Source: Phycisphaerales bacterium
GTDB taxonomy: Bacteria > Planctomycetota > Phycisphaerae > Sedimentisphaerales > Anaerobacaceae
NCBI GenBank assembly: GCA_020346325.1
Contig: CP070782.1
Span: 5,605,980 to 5,654,010, forward strand
Direction: 5' to 3'
DNA length: 48,031 bases
Of this stretch, positions 16,731-24,000 are shown one piece after another (the first letter of the stretch is position 1; each line of letters begins with the position of its first letter). Below the pieces are notes generated by a model, which did no database searches, had not been told where the DNA came from, and was given only the letters and a program-made list of their open reading frames with translations. A program made the position numbers and the translations under genes.

Positions 16731-17801
16731 CTACGCGTCCGGCGACTGAGCGCCCGCAGTTCCGGCTAAGTGACAGGTCCGCCGGACCTGGGCCATGTCG
16801 ATGGCCGTCATGAGCGCCGATGTCATGCTCGACGCGCTGGCCTGGTTGCGTCCGGCGATATCGAAAGCCGTCCCATGCGCGGGCGAGGTACGGACGGTAG
16901 GCAGGCCGATCGTCACGTTTACGGCGTGCTCGAAATCCAGCAGCTTGATGGGGATCATGGCCTGATCGTGATACATGGCCACCACCGCGTCGAAGTCCCC
17001 GCGCACGGCCCGCATGAACAGTGCGTCGGCCGAGATGGGACCGGTGCAGTCGATGCCCTGCTCCTGCGCCAGCAGGATCGCCGGCGCGATGATCCGCTGC
17101 TCCTCGTCGCCAAACTGACCATTCTCGCCCGCGTGCGGGTTCAGCGCCGCGACGCCGATGCGCGGATGCTCCAGACCGAAGAACTCCTTCAACGCTTCGT
17201 GCAGCAAATCGATCGGCTCGAACACACACCCGATCGTGAACTTATGACGCACGTCGAAGAGCGATTCGTGAATCGTCGCCAGCGCCACCTTCAGAGGCCC
17301 GCTGACGAACATCATCGCGCGGCGCATGGCTTTGAACTTCTGAGCGAACAACTCCGTGTGTCCGGGCCAGGAGGCATCGGCCAGCTTCCAGCTCGCCTTG
17401 CTGATCGGCGCGGTGACAATGGCATCGATGACCCCGGCTTTGGCTGCCTCGATTGCATCGAGACAGAACTTGATCGAGGCCTCGCCCGCCACTCGGCTCG
17501 GCTCCTTGACCCACGGCGGTACGTTGTACTCGTCGTAGTCGGCAACGACCACCTTGTAAGGATAGTCCCGACTGATCTTCTCGTGTGGGTGGCGCCCCCA
17601 GAACGGCTCGATCTCAGCGCGGTCGGCCGCATAGCAGAGCTGCTCGTTCATGCCGAAAACGATGAATTTGGCCGCCCGACGCACCATCGGATCGGCCAGG
17701 GCTTTGACCACCACCTCGGGCCCGATACCCGCGGCGTCTCCCATGGTCACGCCGATGACCATCTGATCGGAAATCGAATTGTGGTGGTCGTTCTTGTTCA
17801 C
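16731..17801 (-). CDS. pdxA: 4-hydroxythreonine-4-phosphate dehydrogenase
   Basis: PdxA carries out NAD(P)-dependent oxidation of 4-phosphohydroxythreonine in DXP-dependent pyridoxal phosphate synthesis, in the cytoplasm. Diagnostic segments are VTMGDAAGIGPEVVVKAL at the N-terminus, the central TAPISKASWKLA with GHTELFA, and the C-terminal ALNPHAGENGQFGDEE and AMYHDQAMIPIKLLDFEHAVNVT, which carries the metal-binding histidines. TSPAHGTAFDIAGR closes the active site. The start is GTG 17801, giving 356 residues; ATG 17762 would also keep all motifs. The middle gene of ribE-pdxA-rsmA. DXP for this pathway is also the substrate of dxr, which lies at 29.3-30.5 kb. Confidence 0.94.
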   Translation of the reverse strand: MNKNDHHNSISDQMVIGVTMGDAAGIGPEVVVKALADPMVRRAAKFIVFGMNEQLCYAADRAEIEPFWGRHPHEKISRDYPYKVVVADYDEYNVPPWVKEPSRVAGEASIKFCLDAIEAAKAGVIDAIVTAPISKASWKLADASWPGHTELFAQKFKAMRRAMMFVSGPLKVALATIHESLFDVRHKFTIGCVFEPIDLLHEALKEFFGLEHPRIGVAALNPHAGENGQFGDEEQRIIAPAILLAQEQGIDCTGPISADALFMRAVRGDFDAVVAMYHDQAMIPIKLLDFEHAVNVTIGLPTVRTSPAHGTAFDIAGRNQASASSMTSALMTAIDMAQVRRTCHLAGTAGAQSPDA

Positions 17802-17856
17802 GGTTCCGTGCCGAATGCCGCGTTATCAGTATTGATAATCCGCGTGCGCCGGCCTT

Positions 17857-18504
17857 TCAAAAACCCATCTGTTTCAACCGCTCGACCGTCAGGCCCGGCC
17901 CACCGGGCATGATGCGCTCCAACTGCCGACGGACAACTTTGACGATGATGTCGATTTCGATGTTTACCTGCTGCCCTATACGGGCGCCGCCCAGAGTCGT
18001 TCTAGCCAGGGTTTCCGGGATCGCTGCGACCCGAAAGCCCTCCGGATCCAGCTTGGCGATCGTCAGGCTGACGCCATCGATAGCCACCGAACCTTTGGCC
18101 ACCATCTGATCCAATAACGCGCCGTCGACTCCAAACTCTATATCGGCAAACTCGCCCTGCCGGTTGATCGCGCGAATCGCGCCGATGCCATCGACATGGC
18201 CTTGGACGATATGGCCACCGAACCGGTCGGTCGCCTTCATGGCTCGTTCGACGTTGACCTTCACGCGCGGGCGTAACTGCGCGAGAGTGGACGTTGCCAA
18301 GGTCTCGGCGCTGAGGCCGAAGCTCGCCAGCGTGCCATCGAGGCGCATCACAGTCAAACAGGCGCCGTTAATGGCGATGCTGTCACCCAACCGGCAATCG
18401 TCGGCCAGTTCGCCCAGATCCACCACCAGGGCGCCACCGCCCAAACTGCCGCTCGGCGCGACTGACCTGACCTCGCCTACACCTTCGATAAGTCCTGTAA
18501 ACAT
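17857..18504 (-). CDS. ribE: Riboflavin synthase alpha subunit
   Basis: Dismutates two 6,7-dimethyl-8-ribityllumazine molecules to riboflavin and the pyrimidine precursor. It begins MFTGLIEGVGEVRSV, the classic family start. The protein is an internal duplication of two lumazine-binding barrels: residues about 1-95 (DSIAINGACLTVMRLD) and 96-195 (GSVAIDGVSLTIAKLD), with GHIVQGHVDGIGAI between them. ATG 18504 gives the canonical N-terminus; GTG 18510 just upstream is less likely. The C-terminus is slightly longer than average. It is the first gene of the leftward ribE-pdxA-rsmA group, placing two cofactor genes with an rRNA methylase. A promoter is visible at 18556-18585. Confidence 0.95.
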   Translation of the reverse strand: MFTGLIEGVGEVRSVAPSGSLGGGALVVDLGELADDCRLGDSIAINGACLTVMRLDGTLASFGLSAETLATSTLAQLRPRVKVNVERAMKATDRFGGHIVQGHVDGIGAIRAINRQGEFADIEFGVDGALLDQMVAKGSVAIDGVSLTIAKLDPEGFRVAAIPETLARTTLGGARIGQQVNIEIDIIVKVVRRQLERIMPGGPGLTVERLKQMGF

Positions 18505-18555
18505 ATCCACTTATTCCATGGGAACCATCCCCCCTCCTCCGTGAGCACCACTGCT

Positions 18556-18585
18556 ATGCTATGATCGTTCCCCCCTTCGTGTCAA
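18556..18585 (-). promoter_or_regulatory. Promoter for the ribE-pdxA-rsmA operon
   Basis: Minus strand: -35 TTGACA (18585-18580, perfect), 18-nt spacer, -10 TAGCAT (18561-18556, four of six). About 50 nt before the ribE ATG. No FMN-riboswitch-like structure is present in the short leader. Confidence 0.6.
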
Positions 18586-18724
18586 ACAATTGTTGCAGTC
18601 GCCCCGCCGCAGCGCGTCCGGTGAATTCCCTTTCGCGGCCGAATCGGACGTGATAAGATGGCGCCGATGTACCGCGAAAGGCGTCAGGAAGGGAACGATC
18701 CCAACGCGGAAAGGAGCACTGAAG

Positions 18725-19366
18725 ATGAATACGATCTGGTTGAAACTAGCAGCCGTGGCGGTGGTACTCGTCGTGGTTCTGGTAGTGGGCAGCAAATTCA
18801 TGTCGAACGACTCGACGCCGGCGCCAGCCCCATCCGAAACAGAACAGTCCAAGACCTTTTACGACATGGCCGAACGCGACAAGCAACTCATGGAGGAGCC
18901 GAAACCGGTCGAGCCTGAACCGCAGCCCGAGCCACCGGTCGAGCAGGCCGAACAACCGGCGCCCAGCCAACCCAGTCCGCCGACCCCCGTAGTAACGCAG
19001 GCACCCACCCCGCCGACCAGCAACGTGGTGCTGCCGAGCAGTATCACACGGGCGACTACGATGTACTTCAAACCGATGAGCGAGATTGAAGACATCGAGG
19101 CGCAGCGTCTGCTGCCCGTGGTCACGGCCGGGCGCAGCATTGGCAGGCTGCCGGTAACACACTTTAAGCTGATGGTCGATGGGTGCCGGCAAATTCTCCA
19201 GAAGTGGCCCGATAGCTGGTACGCCTTCCGGGCCAAGCAGATGCTGGAGGACATGCCCGAGCGGTATTGGCGCAACTACAAAGTCACCGAAGAAGAACTG
19301 GACATCCGCAAGTTTCTAAAACAAAGGCGCGGCACCCAGCCTCGTATCGTGGAGCCCATCCGATGA
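18725..19366 (+). CDS. Membrane-anchored protein with Pro-rich linker, coupled to a thymidylate-synthase-family gene
   Basis: Function is not recognised. The 213-residue product has a single N-terminal membrane helix (WLKLAAVAVVLVVVLVVGSKF, residues 4-24). A flexible Pro/Glu/Gln linker follows (about 50-105; PEPQPEPPVEQAEQPAPSQP). A conserved-looking C-terminal helical domain of about 105 residues closes the protein (AQRLLPVVTAGRSIGRLPVT...QILQKWPDSWYAFRAKQMLE). AAGGAG lies 8 nt before ATG 18725, and the longer upstream frame lacks a ribosome site. The stop TGA overlaps the next start as ATGA, so the two genes are translationally coupled. Topology predicts that the C-terminal domain faces the periplasm, which makes the coupling to a cytoplasmic nucleotide enzyme puzzling. 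Confidence 0.7.
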   Translation: MNTIWLKLAAVAVVLVVVLVVGSKFMSNDSTPAPAPSETEQSKTFYDMAERDKQLMEEPKPVEPEPQPEPPVEQAEQPAPSQPSPPTPVVTQAPTPPTSNVVLPSSITRATTMYFKPMSEIEDIEAQRLLPVVTAGRSIGRLPVTHFKLMVDGCRQILQKWPDSWYAFRAKQMLEDMPERYWRNYKVTEEELDIRKFLKQRRGTQPRIVEPIR

Positions 19367-20250
19367 CGACAGCAGCAACTGGAACAATTCCCGTACTCGC
19401 AATCACCGCCGACTGCCTCCCGGAGGCCTGGGAGAAAGCGGTCCTGGCCGTGTGGGACCAGGGTTTCGATGTCAAAACGCAGTATGACAAACCCGAGGAT
19501 CCGCCCAGCAAGGACGCTACTGTGATGATCACCGTGACGGACCCGTTCAATGAGCCTCGGATTCACAAGAACTTCCCAGGCGGCCCGGAAGAACTGGAAG
19601 CGTATCGCCAGGAAGTGGTGCACGGTATTCATGATCACTGGGTCGACCCGGCGGCCGGCAAGTGGACCTACACGTATCACGAGAGATTGTTTTCGTACTG
19701 TCCTGTCGAGGACCTGCGCAACCCCCATGCGTCCAAACCCTTCGGCACCGTCGATCAGATTCAGTATGTGATCGACTGCCTGGCCCGGGCTGGTCATAGC
19801 CGGCGGGCCCAAGCGATCACCTGGATGCCCACGGCCGATCCGCAGACCGACGACCCGCCCTGCCTCCAGCGGATCTGGTGCCGCCTCGTGGCCGACGAGG
19901 CGGGCCAACTGACGCTGAACATGAATACCCACTGGCGCAGTCGCGACCTGTACAAGGCCTGGTTCATGAACGTCTATGCCTTGACGGATTTGCAGCGTCT
20001 CATGGCCGAAGAAATTTCGAAGAAGCGCGGCACACCGGTACGCGTCGGGCGCTACGTCGATATCAGCGATTCCCTGCACATCTACGGCAGTTACTTCGAC
20101 GAAGCCGCGATCGAGATCGAAAAGATGCGCGGTACGCCCTACACCGGCCGGGCCTGGGACAGCACCCACCCGGCCTTCGAGATGATGACAAAGGAAGCAC
20201 GAGAGAAACTGGCCCAGGACCCTGACTGGTTCGCCAAGGCCAGAGGATAG
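19363..20250 (+). CDS. Thymidylate synthase / dCMP hydroxymethylase family protein
   Basis: A divergent member of the folate-dependent pyrimidine C5-methylating family, 295 residues. Residues matching the TS active site are visible: DDPPC with the nucleophilic Cys167, WRSRD with the phosphate-binding Arg192/Ser193 and Asp195, Asn203 in MNVYALTDLQ where TS has the uracil-recognising Asn, and SLHIY with His239 and Tyr241. The classical ThyA N-terminal segment and the PCH motif are not present (PCL instead). This resembles the archaeal-type TS branch more than E. coli ThyA. Whether the substrate is dUMP, dCMP or UMP/CMP cannot be told; the retained Asn favours a uracil base. The start ATG 19363 overlaps the previous stop by 4 nt. 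Confidence 0.75.
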   Translation: MTTAATGTIPVLAITADCLPEAWEKAVLAVWDQGFDVKTQYDKPEDPPSKDATVMITVTDPFNEPRIHKNFPGGPEELEAYRQEVVHGIHDHWVDPAAGKWTYTYHERLFSYCPVEDLRNPHASKPFGTVDQIQYVIDCLARAGHSRRAQAITWMPTADPQTDDPPCLQRIWCRLVADEAGQLTLNMNTHWRSRDLYKAWFMNVYALTDLQRLMAEEISKKRGTPVRVGRYVDISDSLHIYGSYFDEAAIEIEKMRGTPYTGRAWDSTHPAFEMMTKEAREKLAQDPDWFAKARG

Positions 20251-20281
20251 GTGGCGGATCGACCGCCCAGAGGAGCCACGC

Positions 20282-21139
20282 ATGACCTTGATCGTCAACG
20301 GCGAAAGAATACAAGAGACAGAAATCCAGCAAGAGATGGAACGGTTGCGCCCGCGTTACGAGGAGGTGTTTGCCGACCAGGCCGCCGAAGAGCGCGAGGC
20401 TCAGTTGGCTGACTGGTCGCGGGAAAACGTTATCGAGCGCGTGCTGCTGCGCCAGGAAGCGAGGCAAAACGGTCCGGACATTCCGGCGGCCGAGATCGAC
20501 GCAGCCCTGGCCAAACTCAAGGAACAGTACGACACACCTAAAGCCCTCCATGAGGCGCTGGGCCTCGACAGTGACGAGAAGATCAAAGAGGCGATCGAGC
20601 TGCAAATGAAGACCGAGCGGACGATCAGCCGGATCCATGCCGCCGCGCCCGAGCCGTCGGAGGAAGAGGCCCGTCAGCACTATGAGGAGAACAAGGAGCA
20701 ATTTAAGTCGGACGAACAGATCCGCGTCGCTCATATCGTCAAATACGTCAACTGGCAAACCGATGAGGCCACAGCGGTCCAGATGATCGGCCAGGCCCAT
20801 GAGGAGATTGCCAACGGCGCGCCCTTCGAAGTCGTTGTCGACAAGTACACCGACTGTGGCGACAGCGGGGGCGACCTCGGTTACGTCATGCGCGGGCAGA
20901 TGGTCGAGGAGTTTGAGGACGTGGTCTTCAATCTCAGTCCGGGCCAGGTCAGCGACGTCTTCCGCACCCGCTTCGGGTTCCACGTGGCCAAGGTGTACGA
21001 TCGCCGGCCGCCGACGATTCCGGAGTTCAAGGACGTCAAGAAACGCATCGTCGAAACGCTCCGAGAGCAGAAGCAGGAAGAAGCGCTGGGCGACCACCTC
21101 GATGCCCTGAAAAGTCAGGCCGTGATCGAAGACGCCTAA
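20282..21139 (+). CDS. Parvulin-type peptidyl-prolyl cis-trans isomerase
   Basis: 285 residues. The N-terminal half is a SurA/trigger-like helical chaperone module with many charged residues. Residues about 145-240 form the PpiC rotamase domain: RVAHIVKYV, then GAPFEVVVDKYTDCGDSGGDLGYVMRGQMVEEFEDVVFNL and GFHVAKVYDRR. The SGGDLGY segment is the classic parvulin signature. There is no signal peptide or membrane helix, so it is predicted to be cytoplasmic, unlike SurA and PpiD. ATG 20282 follows the TS-family gene by 31 nt, suggesting a three-gene transcription unit. The client is unknown. Confidence 0.88.
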   Translation: MTLIVNGERIQETEIQQEMERLRPRYEEVFADQAAEEREAQLADWSRENVIERVLLRQEARQNGPDIPAAEIDAALAKLKEQYDTPKALHEALGLDSDEKIKEAIELQMKTERTISRIHAAAPEPSEEEARQHYEENKEQFKSDEQIRVAHIVKYVNWQTDEATAVQMIGQAHEEIANGAPFEVVVDKYTDCGDSGGDLGYVMRGQMVEEFEDVVFNLSPGQVSDVFRTRFGFHVAKVYDRRPPTIPEFKDVKKRIVETLREQKQEEALGDHLDALKSQAVIEDA

Positions 21140-21199
21140 CGCCAAAACGGCCTCTTATCGGCAGGTGGAACGATTTTTCGAAAAGCACCCGCTCCCGTT

Positions 21200-21227
21200 T
21201 TGTCTGGCGCCGTTTTTGTATTACACT
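21200..21227 (+). promoter_or_regulatory. Candidate promoter of an orphan small RNA
   Basis: -35 TTGTCT (21200-21205), 16-nt spacer, -10 TACACT (21222-21227), each four of six. It is placed so that transcription would begin near 21234 and end at the terminator at 21466. Confidence 0.35.
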
Positions 21228-21233
21228 TTAGGT

Positions 21234-21466
21234 GGCTGAAGGGTAAAACCGGAAACGCCAGGGGCGACGGTGAGGCCGTGGAAGGGCAAGGCAAACGCCT
21301 GGCTGGACCGACGCCGATCGCCCATGAAAAAGACCACGATCCCGGGCTTAGCCTGGAACACGGATGCTCGGAAGACCTGCGACATCACATGCGATAATCT
21401 ACTGGGGGGGCTATGTGAGTTTCTTTCCGAGTTGGCCTCTGTGTGCCCAACGCAGAGGCCTTTTTT
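21234..21466 (+). ncRNA. Candidate structured small RNA of about 230 nt
   Basis: The interval is bounded by a promoter-like element and an intrinsic terminator. It lacks a plausible ORF, and its G-rich/C-rich segments could pair: ACGG-TGAG-CCGT near 21270, and GGCAAACGCC near 21290. It does not show the RNase P GAGGAAAGUC core, the 4.5S GGAAGCAGCC loop or a tmRNA TWC arm. 6S RNA cannot be excluded by eye. It may also be a long leader, but the next gene has its own promoter past the terminator. Confidence 0.35.
21434..21466 (+). terminator. Rho-independent terminator
   Basis: Perfect 8-bp stem GGCCTCTG (21434-21441) / CAGAGGCC (21453-21460), 11-nt loop, followed directly by six T (21461-21466). 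The strongest terminator in the window. It ends either the candidate small RNA or read-through from the parvulin operon. Confidence 0.85.
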
Positions 21467-21599
21467 CTTTGGCGGGCGACCGGATCAGCTTACCCCGGAT
21501 CGTAGCGCGTCTCCTGCCGGCGCCTGCCTCGAGATTCGCGTGACGGACCGACAACGCATCCCGGCGCAAAAAGTTCGTCCATTCTCGATCACATTTCAT

Positions 21600-21627
21600 T
21601 TGACACCCCACATCTTGGTCGTAGAAT
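21600..21627 (+). promoter_or_regulatory. Strong sigma-70 promoter for nrdR
   Basis: -35 TTGACA (21600-21605, perfect), 16-nt spacer, -10 TAGAAT (21622-21627, five of six). Predicted start near 21634, about 98 nt before GTG 21732. Confidence 0.7.
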
Positions 21628-21731
21628 AATACGGGCAACTAAATGTAGGGTCACGATTTCCTCAAGAAGCAACGGTACTCAAGGGAACAGGTCGACGTGG
21701 TGACTATCGGAGAAGGAGGCACGTTCGAGTC

Positions 21732-22223
21732 GTGAGATGTCCTTTCTGCAAGGAAGATAATGACAAGGTAGTCGATTCTCGTTCGAGCGATTCGGGCCGT
21801 GTCATCAGGCGCCGGCGCCAGTGTCTGGCCTGCGAGCGGCGCTTCACCACCTATGAAAAGACGAGCGAAAGTTTCAAGCTGCACGTGGTGAAGAAGGACA
21901 AGTCGCGCGTGCCCTACGATCGGGAAAAGGTCATCATCGGCTTGCAGAAGGCGTGCTACAAGAGGCCCGTCTCAGCCGAGGAAATACAACTGGTGGCCGA
22001 CAAGGCGGAAGAGGATGTCTTCCGGCGATTCGACAAGGAGGTGACGTCCGCCTTCCTGGGGGAGTGCATCATGAAACATCTGCGTGATCTCGACAAGGTC
22101 GCCTACATTCGCTTTGCGAGCGTCTACCGGGAATTCCAGGACGCCGGCGAGCTTCTCGACGAGGTGACCAAGGCGATTCACGACACGGAGTCTGCGGAAC
22201 AACTGAAGCTATTCGATCAATAA
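21732..22223 (+). CDS. nrdR: Transcriptional repressor NrdR
   Basis: NrdR binds NrdR boxes upstream of ribonucleotide reductase genes and represses them depending on whether its ATP-cone holds ATP or dATP. The N-terminal zinc ribbon is complete: CPFC at 3-6 and CLACERRF at 31-34. The ATP-cone occupies residues about 48-138, with VVKKDKSRVPYDREKVIIGLQKAC. Length (163 residues) is typical. The start is GTG 21732 (the sequence gives MRCPFC directly), with GGAGAAGGAGG some 15 nt upstream. The next gene also encodes ATP-cone modules, so this is a nucleotide-sensing locus. No ribonucleotide reductase gene lies in the window. Confidence 0.96.
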   Translation: MRCPFCKEDNDKVVDSRSSDSGRVIRRRRQCLACERRFTTYEKTSESFKLHVVKKDKSRVPYDREKVIIGLQKACYKRPVSAEEIQLVADKAEEDVFRRFDKEVTSAFLGECIMKHLRDLDKVAYIRFASVYREFQDAGELLDEVTKAIHDTESAEQLKLFDQ

Positions 22224-22326
22224 CCGGCGCGGCCGGAAATGAACGCCGGCATCTGCTGGCATTCAATCTCAGCTACGACAACGACGCCCTGACTGTTAGC
22301 GATTGCACGGAGGCAACCCTTAGCAG

Positions 22327-22950
22327 ATGAAGAAGCAGTTGCGAGTGACCAAGGCCGACGGAACCGATGAGGTCTACCTGCATACGAAGGTCATCGGGAC
22401 CATCAACAACGCTCTGGCAGCGGTCGACCAGGCAGACATGATGTTCGCGGAAGATCTGGCGGAGGTGGTGACGTTCTATCTTTATAACAAGTGGGGCCGG
22501 CGCAGCGTCCACTCCAATGAAATCTACGCGATGATCAAGGCCGTCCTGGTGGCCACCGGCCATGAGGAGGCCGCCTCGGCGCTAAGCCAGCATACCATCG
22601 AACGGCGTCTGCGGCGCAGCCGAACCGAAGTGCTCGCTCTGGACATGAACGAGTTCGCCGACGCACAGAAGCTCTGCGAAACGACACGCCCCCCGGCGCG
22701 GCGCCCCTGGGACAAGGCGCAGATCGTCCGCGACCTAGTGAACCGCTTCGGGTTGCCACGTCACACTGCCCGAGCCGTCGCTTCCAGTGTCGAAGAGCGA
22801 ATTCTGCGTCTGGAGATGACGACGATCCCGCTGAGCCTGATCAAGCAGCTCGTCCTGGGTGAGACCGCCACCATGCTGCGTGCCGAAAAGGAACTCCAGT
22901 CCACCTCATCTCCCCAACCCGACCCTGCCGTCGATTGCCTCTCCCGCTGA
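22327..22950 (+). CDS. Stand-alone ATP-cone domain protein (probable tandem ATP-cone)
   Basis: 207 residues without a zinc ribbon or reductase domain. Residues about 3-92 form an ATP-cone: RVTKADGTDEVYLHTKVIGTI, then WGRRSVHSNEIYAMI. A second cone-like unit spans about 128-185: WDKAQIVRDLVNRFGLPRHT, then VASSVEERILRLEMTTIPLS, closely matching the WDKxxIVxxLV...VEExxL pattern of ATP-cones. ATP-cones sense ATP/dATP in NrdR and in ribonucleotide reductases. A GGAGG lies 13 nt before ATG 22327, somewhat far. The position 103 nt after nrdR on the same strand suggests that it modulates or mimics NrdR; that role is inference. Confidence 0.72.
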   Translation: MKKQLRVTKADGTDEVYLHTKVIGTINNALAAVDQADMMFAEDLAEVVTFYLYNKWGRRSVHSNEIYAMIKAVLVATGHEEAASALSQHTIERRLRRSRTEVLALDMNEFADAQKLCETTRPPARRPWDKAQIVRDLVNRFGLPRHTARAVASSVEERILRLEMTTIPLSLIKQLVLGETATMLRAEKELQSTSSPQPDPAVDCLSR

Positions 22951-22979
22951 CAGCGCCCCGTGGCTCAGCCCGACGCTGA

Positions 22980-23906
22980 TCAAGCCCGGACCAGCGCCGC
23001 AGCCCGTTCGCGGATCGCTTGCGGTGACGTTTCCGCCTCCGCATTGATCCACTGGACATCCCGGAACGTCTTGAACCAGGTCCGCTGCCCTTTCGCCAGG
23101 CGACGCGTATTCTTTTTGATCTGTTCGACCGCTTCGCCCAGGGAGATCTTGCCCTCCAGATGGGCGATGATCTCGGCGTATCCGATCGCGCATCGCGCCT
23201 GCTGGCTCAAGGGCTTCTCCTCGGCCAGGAGCGATCGCACCTCGTCCACGAGGCCCATCTCGATCATGCGCTTGACGCGGGCGTTGATCCGGCGGCTCTC
23301 GACGGCCCTTTCCCGCCGCAGGCCGATGATTGTCCAGTCGTGCGCCGGACTGGTGGCCTCGAACTGTCGTTGGAGACTCGAGATGGGCTTGCCCGTGAGC
23401 TGGTACACCTCCAGCGCACGAATAATGCGTTTGGTGTCATTGGGACTGATCCGATCGCCAGCCTGCGGATCAATCCGGCGCAGGCGTTCGTGAAGGCCGG
23501 CCAGGCCCACTTCGTCCACCTCGGCCCGCAACGCCACACTAATCTGCTCGTCGCCACCCGGGCCTTCGAACAGGCCATACAGCAGCGCTTTGAGATACAG
23601 CGCCGTCCCACCGGCGGCAATTACCGCCTTGCCCCGGGCCCGAATCTCCTCGATCGCAGCCGAGGCCTGCTCGTGGAACAGCCCCGCGCTGAACGATTCG
23701 CTGGGCTCGACCACATCGATCATATGGTACGGAATCCGCTCGCGCACGTCGCCAGCCGGCTTGGCCGTGCCAATGTCCATCCGGCGGTAAACCTTCATTG
23801 AATCGACGCTGACAATCTCGGCACTCAGCTCTTGCGCCAGGTCAAACGCCAGCCGCCCCTTGCCCGAAGCGGTGACGCCCAGAATCACGACCATTTTCAC
23901 ATTCAT
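22980..23906 (-). CDS. miaA: tRNA dimethylallyltransferase
   Basis: MiaA transfers a dimethylallyl group from DMAPP to N6 of A37 in tRNAs reading UNN codons. Motifs include VDSMKVYRRMDIGTAKP, HMIDVVEPSESFSAGLF, AAGGTALYLKALLYG and DTKRIIRALEVYQLTGKP, with the C-terminal CAIGYAEIIAHL. The P-loop reads GVTASGKGRL (residues 10-19): the usual Ser/Thr after Lys is Gly17. The start is ATG 23906 (308 residues), with AGGAAATT just upstream; the longer frame to 24077 runs through the opposite gene. The gene is divergent from the polyprenyl synthase, an isoprenoid enzyme that also draws on DMAPP, and shares its promoter region. Confidence 0.94.
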   Translation of the reverse strand: MNVKMVVILGVTASGKGRLAFDLAQELSAEIVSVDSMKVYRRMDIGTAKPAGDVRERIPYHMIDVVEPSESFSAGLFHEQASAAIEEIRARGKAVIAAGGTALYLKALLYGLFEGPGGDEQISVALRAEVDEVGLAGLHERLRRIDPQAGDRISPNDTKRIIRALEVYQLTGKPISSLQRQFEATSPAHDWTIIGLRRERAVESRRINARVKRMIEMGLVDEVRSLLAEEKPLSQQARCAIGYAEIIAHLEGKISLGEAVEQIKKNTRRLAKGQRTWFKTFRDVQWINAEAETSPQAIRERAAALVRA

Positions 23907-23912
23907 AATTTC

Positions 23913-23941
23913 CTGCACAATCCGAAGCGAACCGCTATAAT
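23913..23941 (+). promoter_or_regulatory. Promoter of the polyprenyl synthase gene (half of a bidirectional promoter)
   Basis: -10 TATAAT (23936-23941, perfect), with CTGCAC (23913-23918) as a weak -35 at 17 nt. Predicted start near 23948, about 53 nt before ATG 24001. Its -10 overlaps the -10 of the miaA promoter on the other strand. Confidence 0.5.
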
Positions 23942-23965
23942 ACCCGATCAGGAGAAGATACGCAA
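23937..23965 (-). promoter_or_regulatory. Promoter of miaA (half of a bidirectional promoter)
   Basis: Minus strand: -35 TTGCGT (23965-23960), 17-nt spacer, -10 TATTAT (23942-23937, five of six). About 31-36 nt before the miaA ATG. Confidence 0.6.
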
Positions 23966-24000
23966 AAGAGCCGGGGATTTCATGGATTTGCCCAGCAAGC

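Larger units (their letters stand above)
21140..21731. other. Non-coding stretch between the parvulin gene and nrdR
   Basis: 592 nt without a credible gene. It contains an inverted repeat AAAACGGC (about 21145) / GCCGTTTT (about 21209), a candidate promoter-RNA-terminator cassette (21200-21466), and the nrdR promoter (21600-21627). Open frames of 65-119 codons in the interval lack ribosome sites. Confidence 0.6.

Noticed and set aside
18590-18724. Upstream extension of the membrane protein before ATG 18725
   Set aside because: The extension has no ribosome site and would place 45 polar residues before the membrane helix; AAGGAG marks ATG 18725.
21234-21466. RNase P, SRP or tmRNA identity for the candidate small RNA
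   Set aside because: The GAGGAAAGUC core, GGAAGCAGCC loop and TWC arm with CCA end are all missing.
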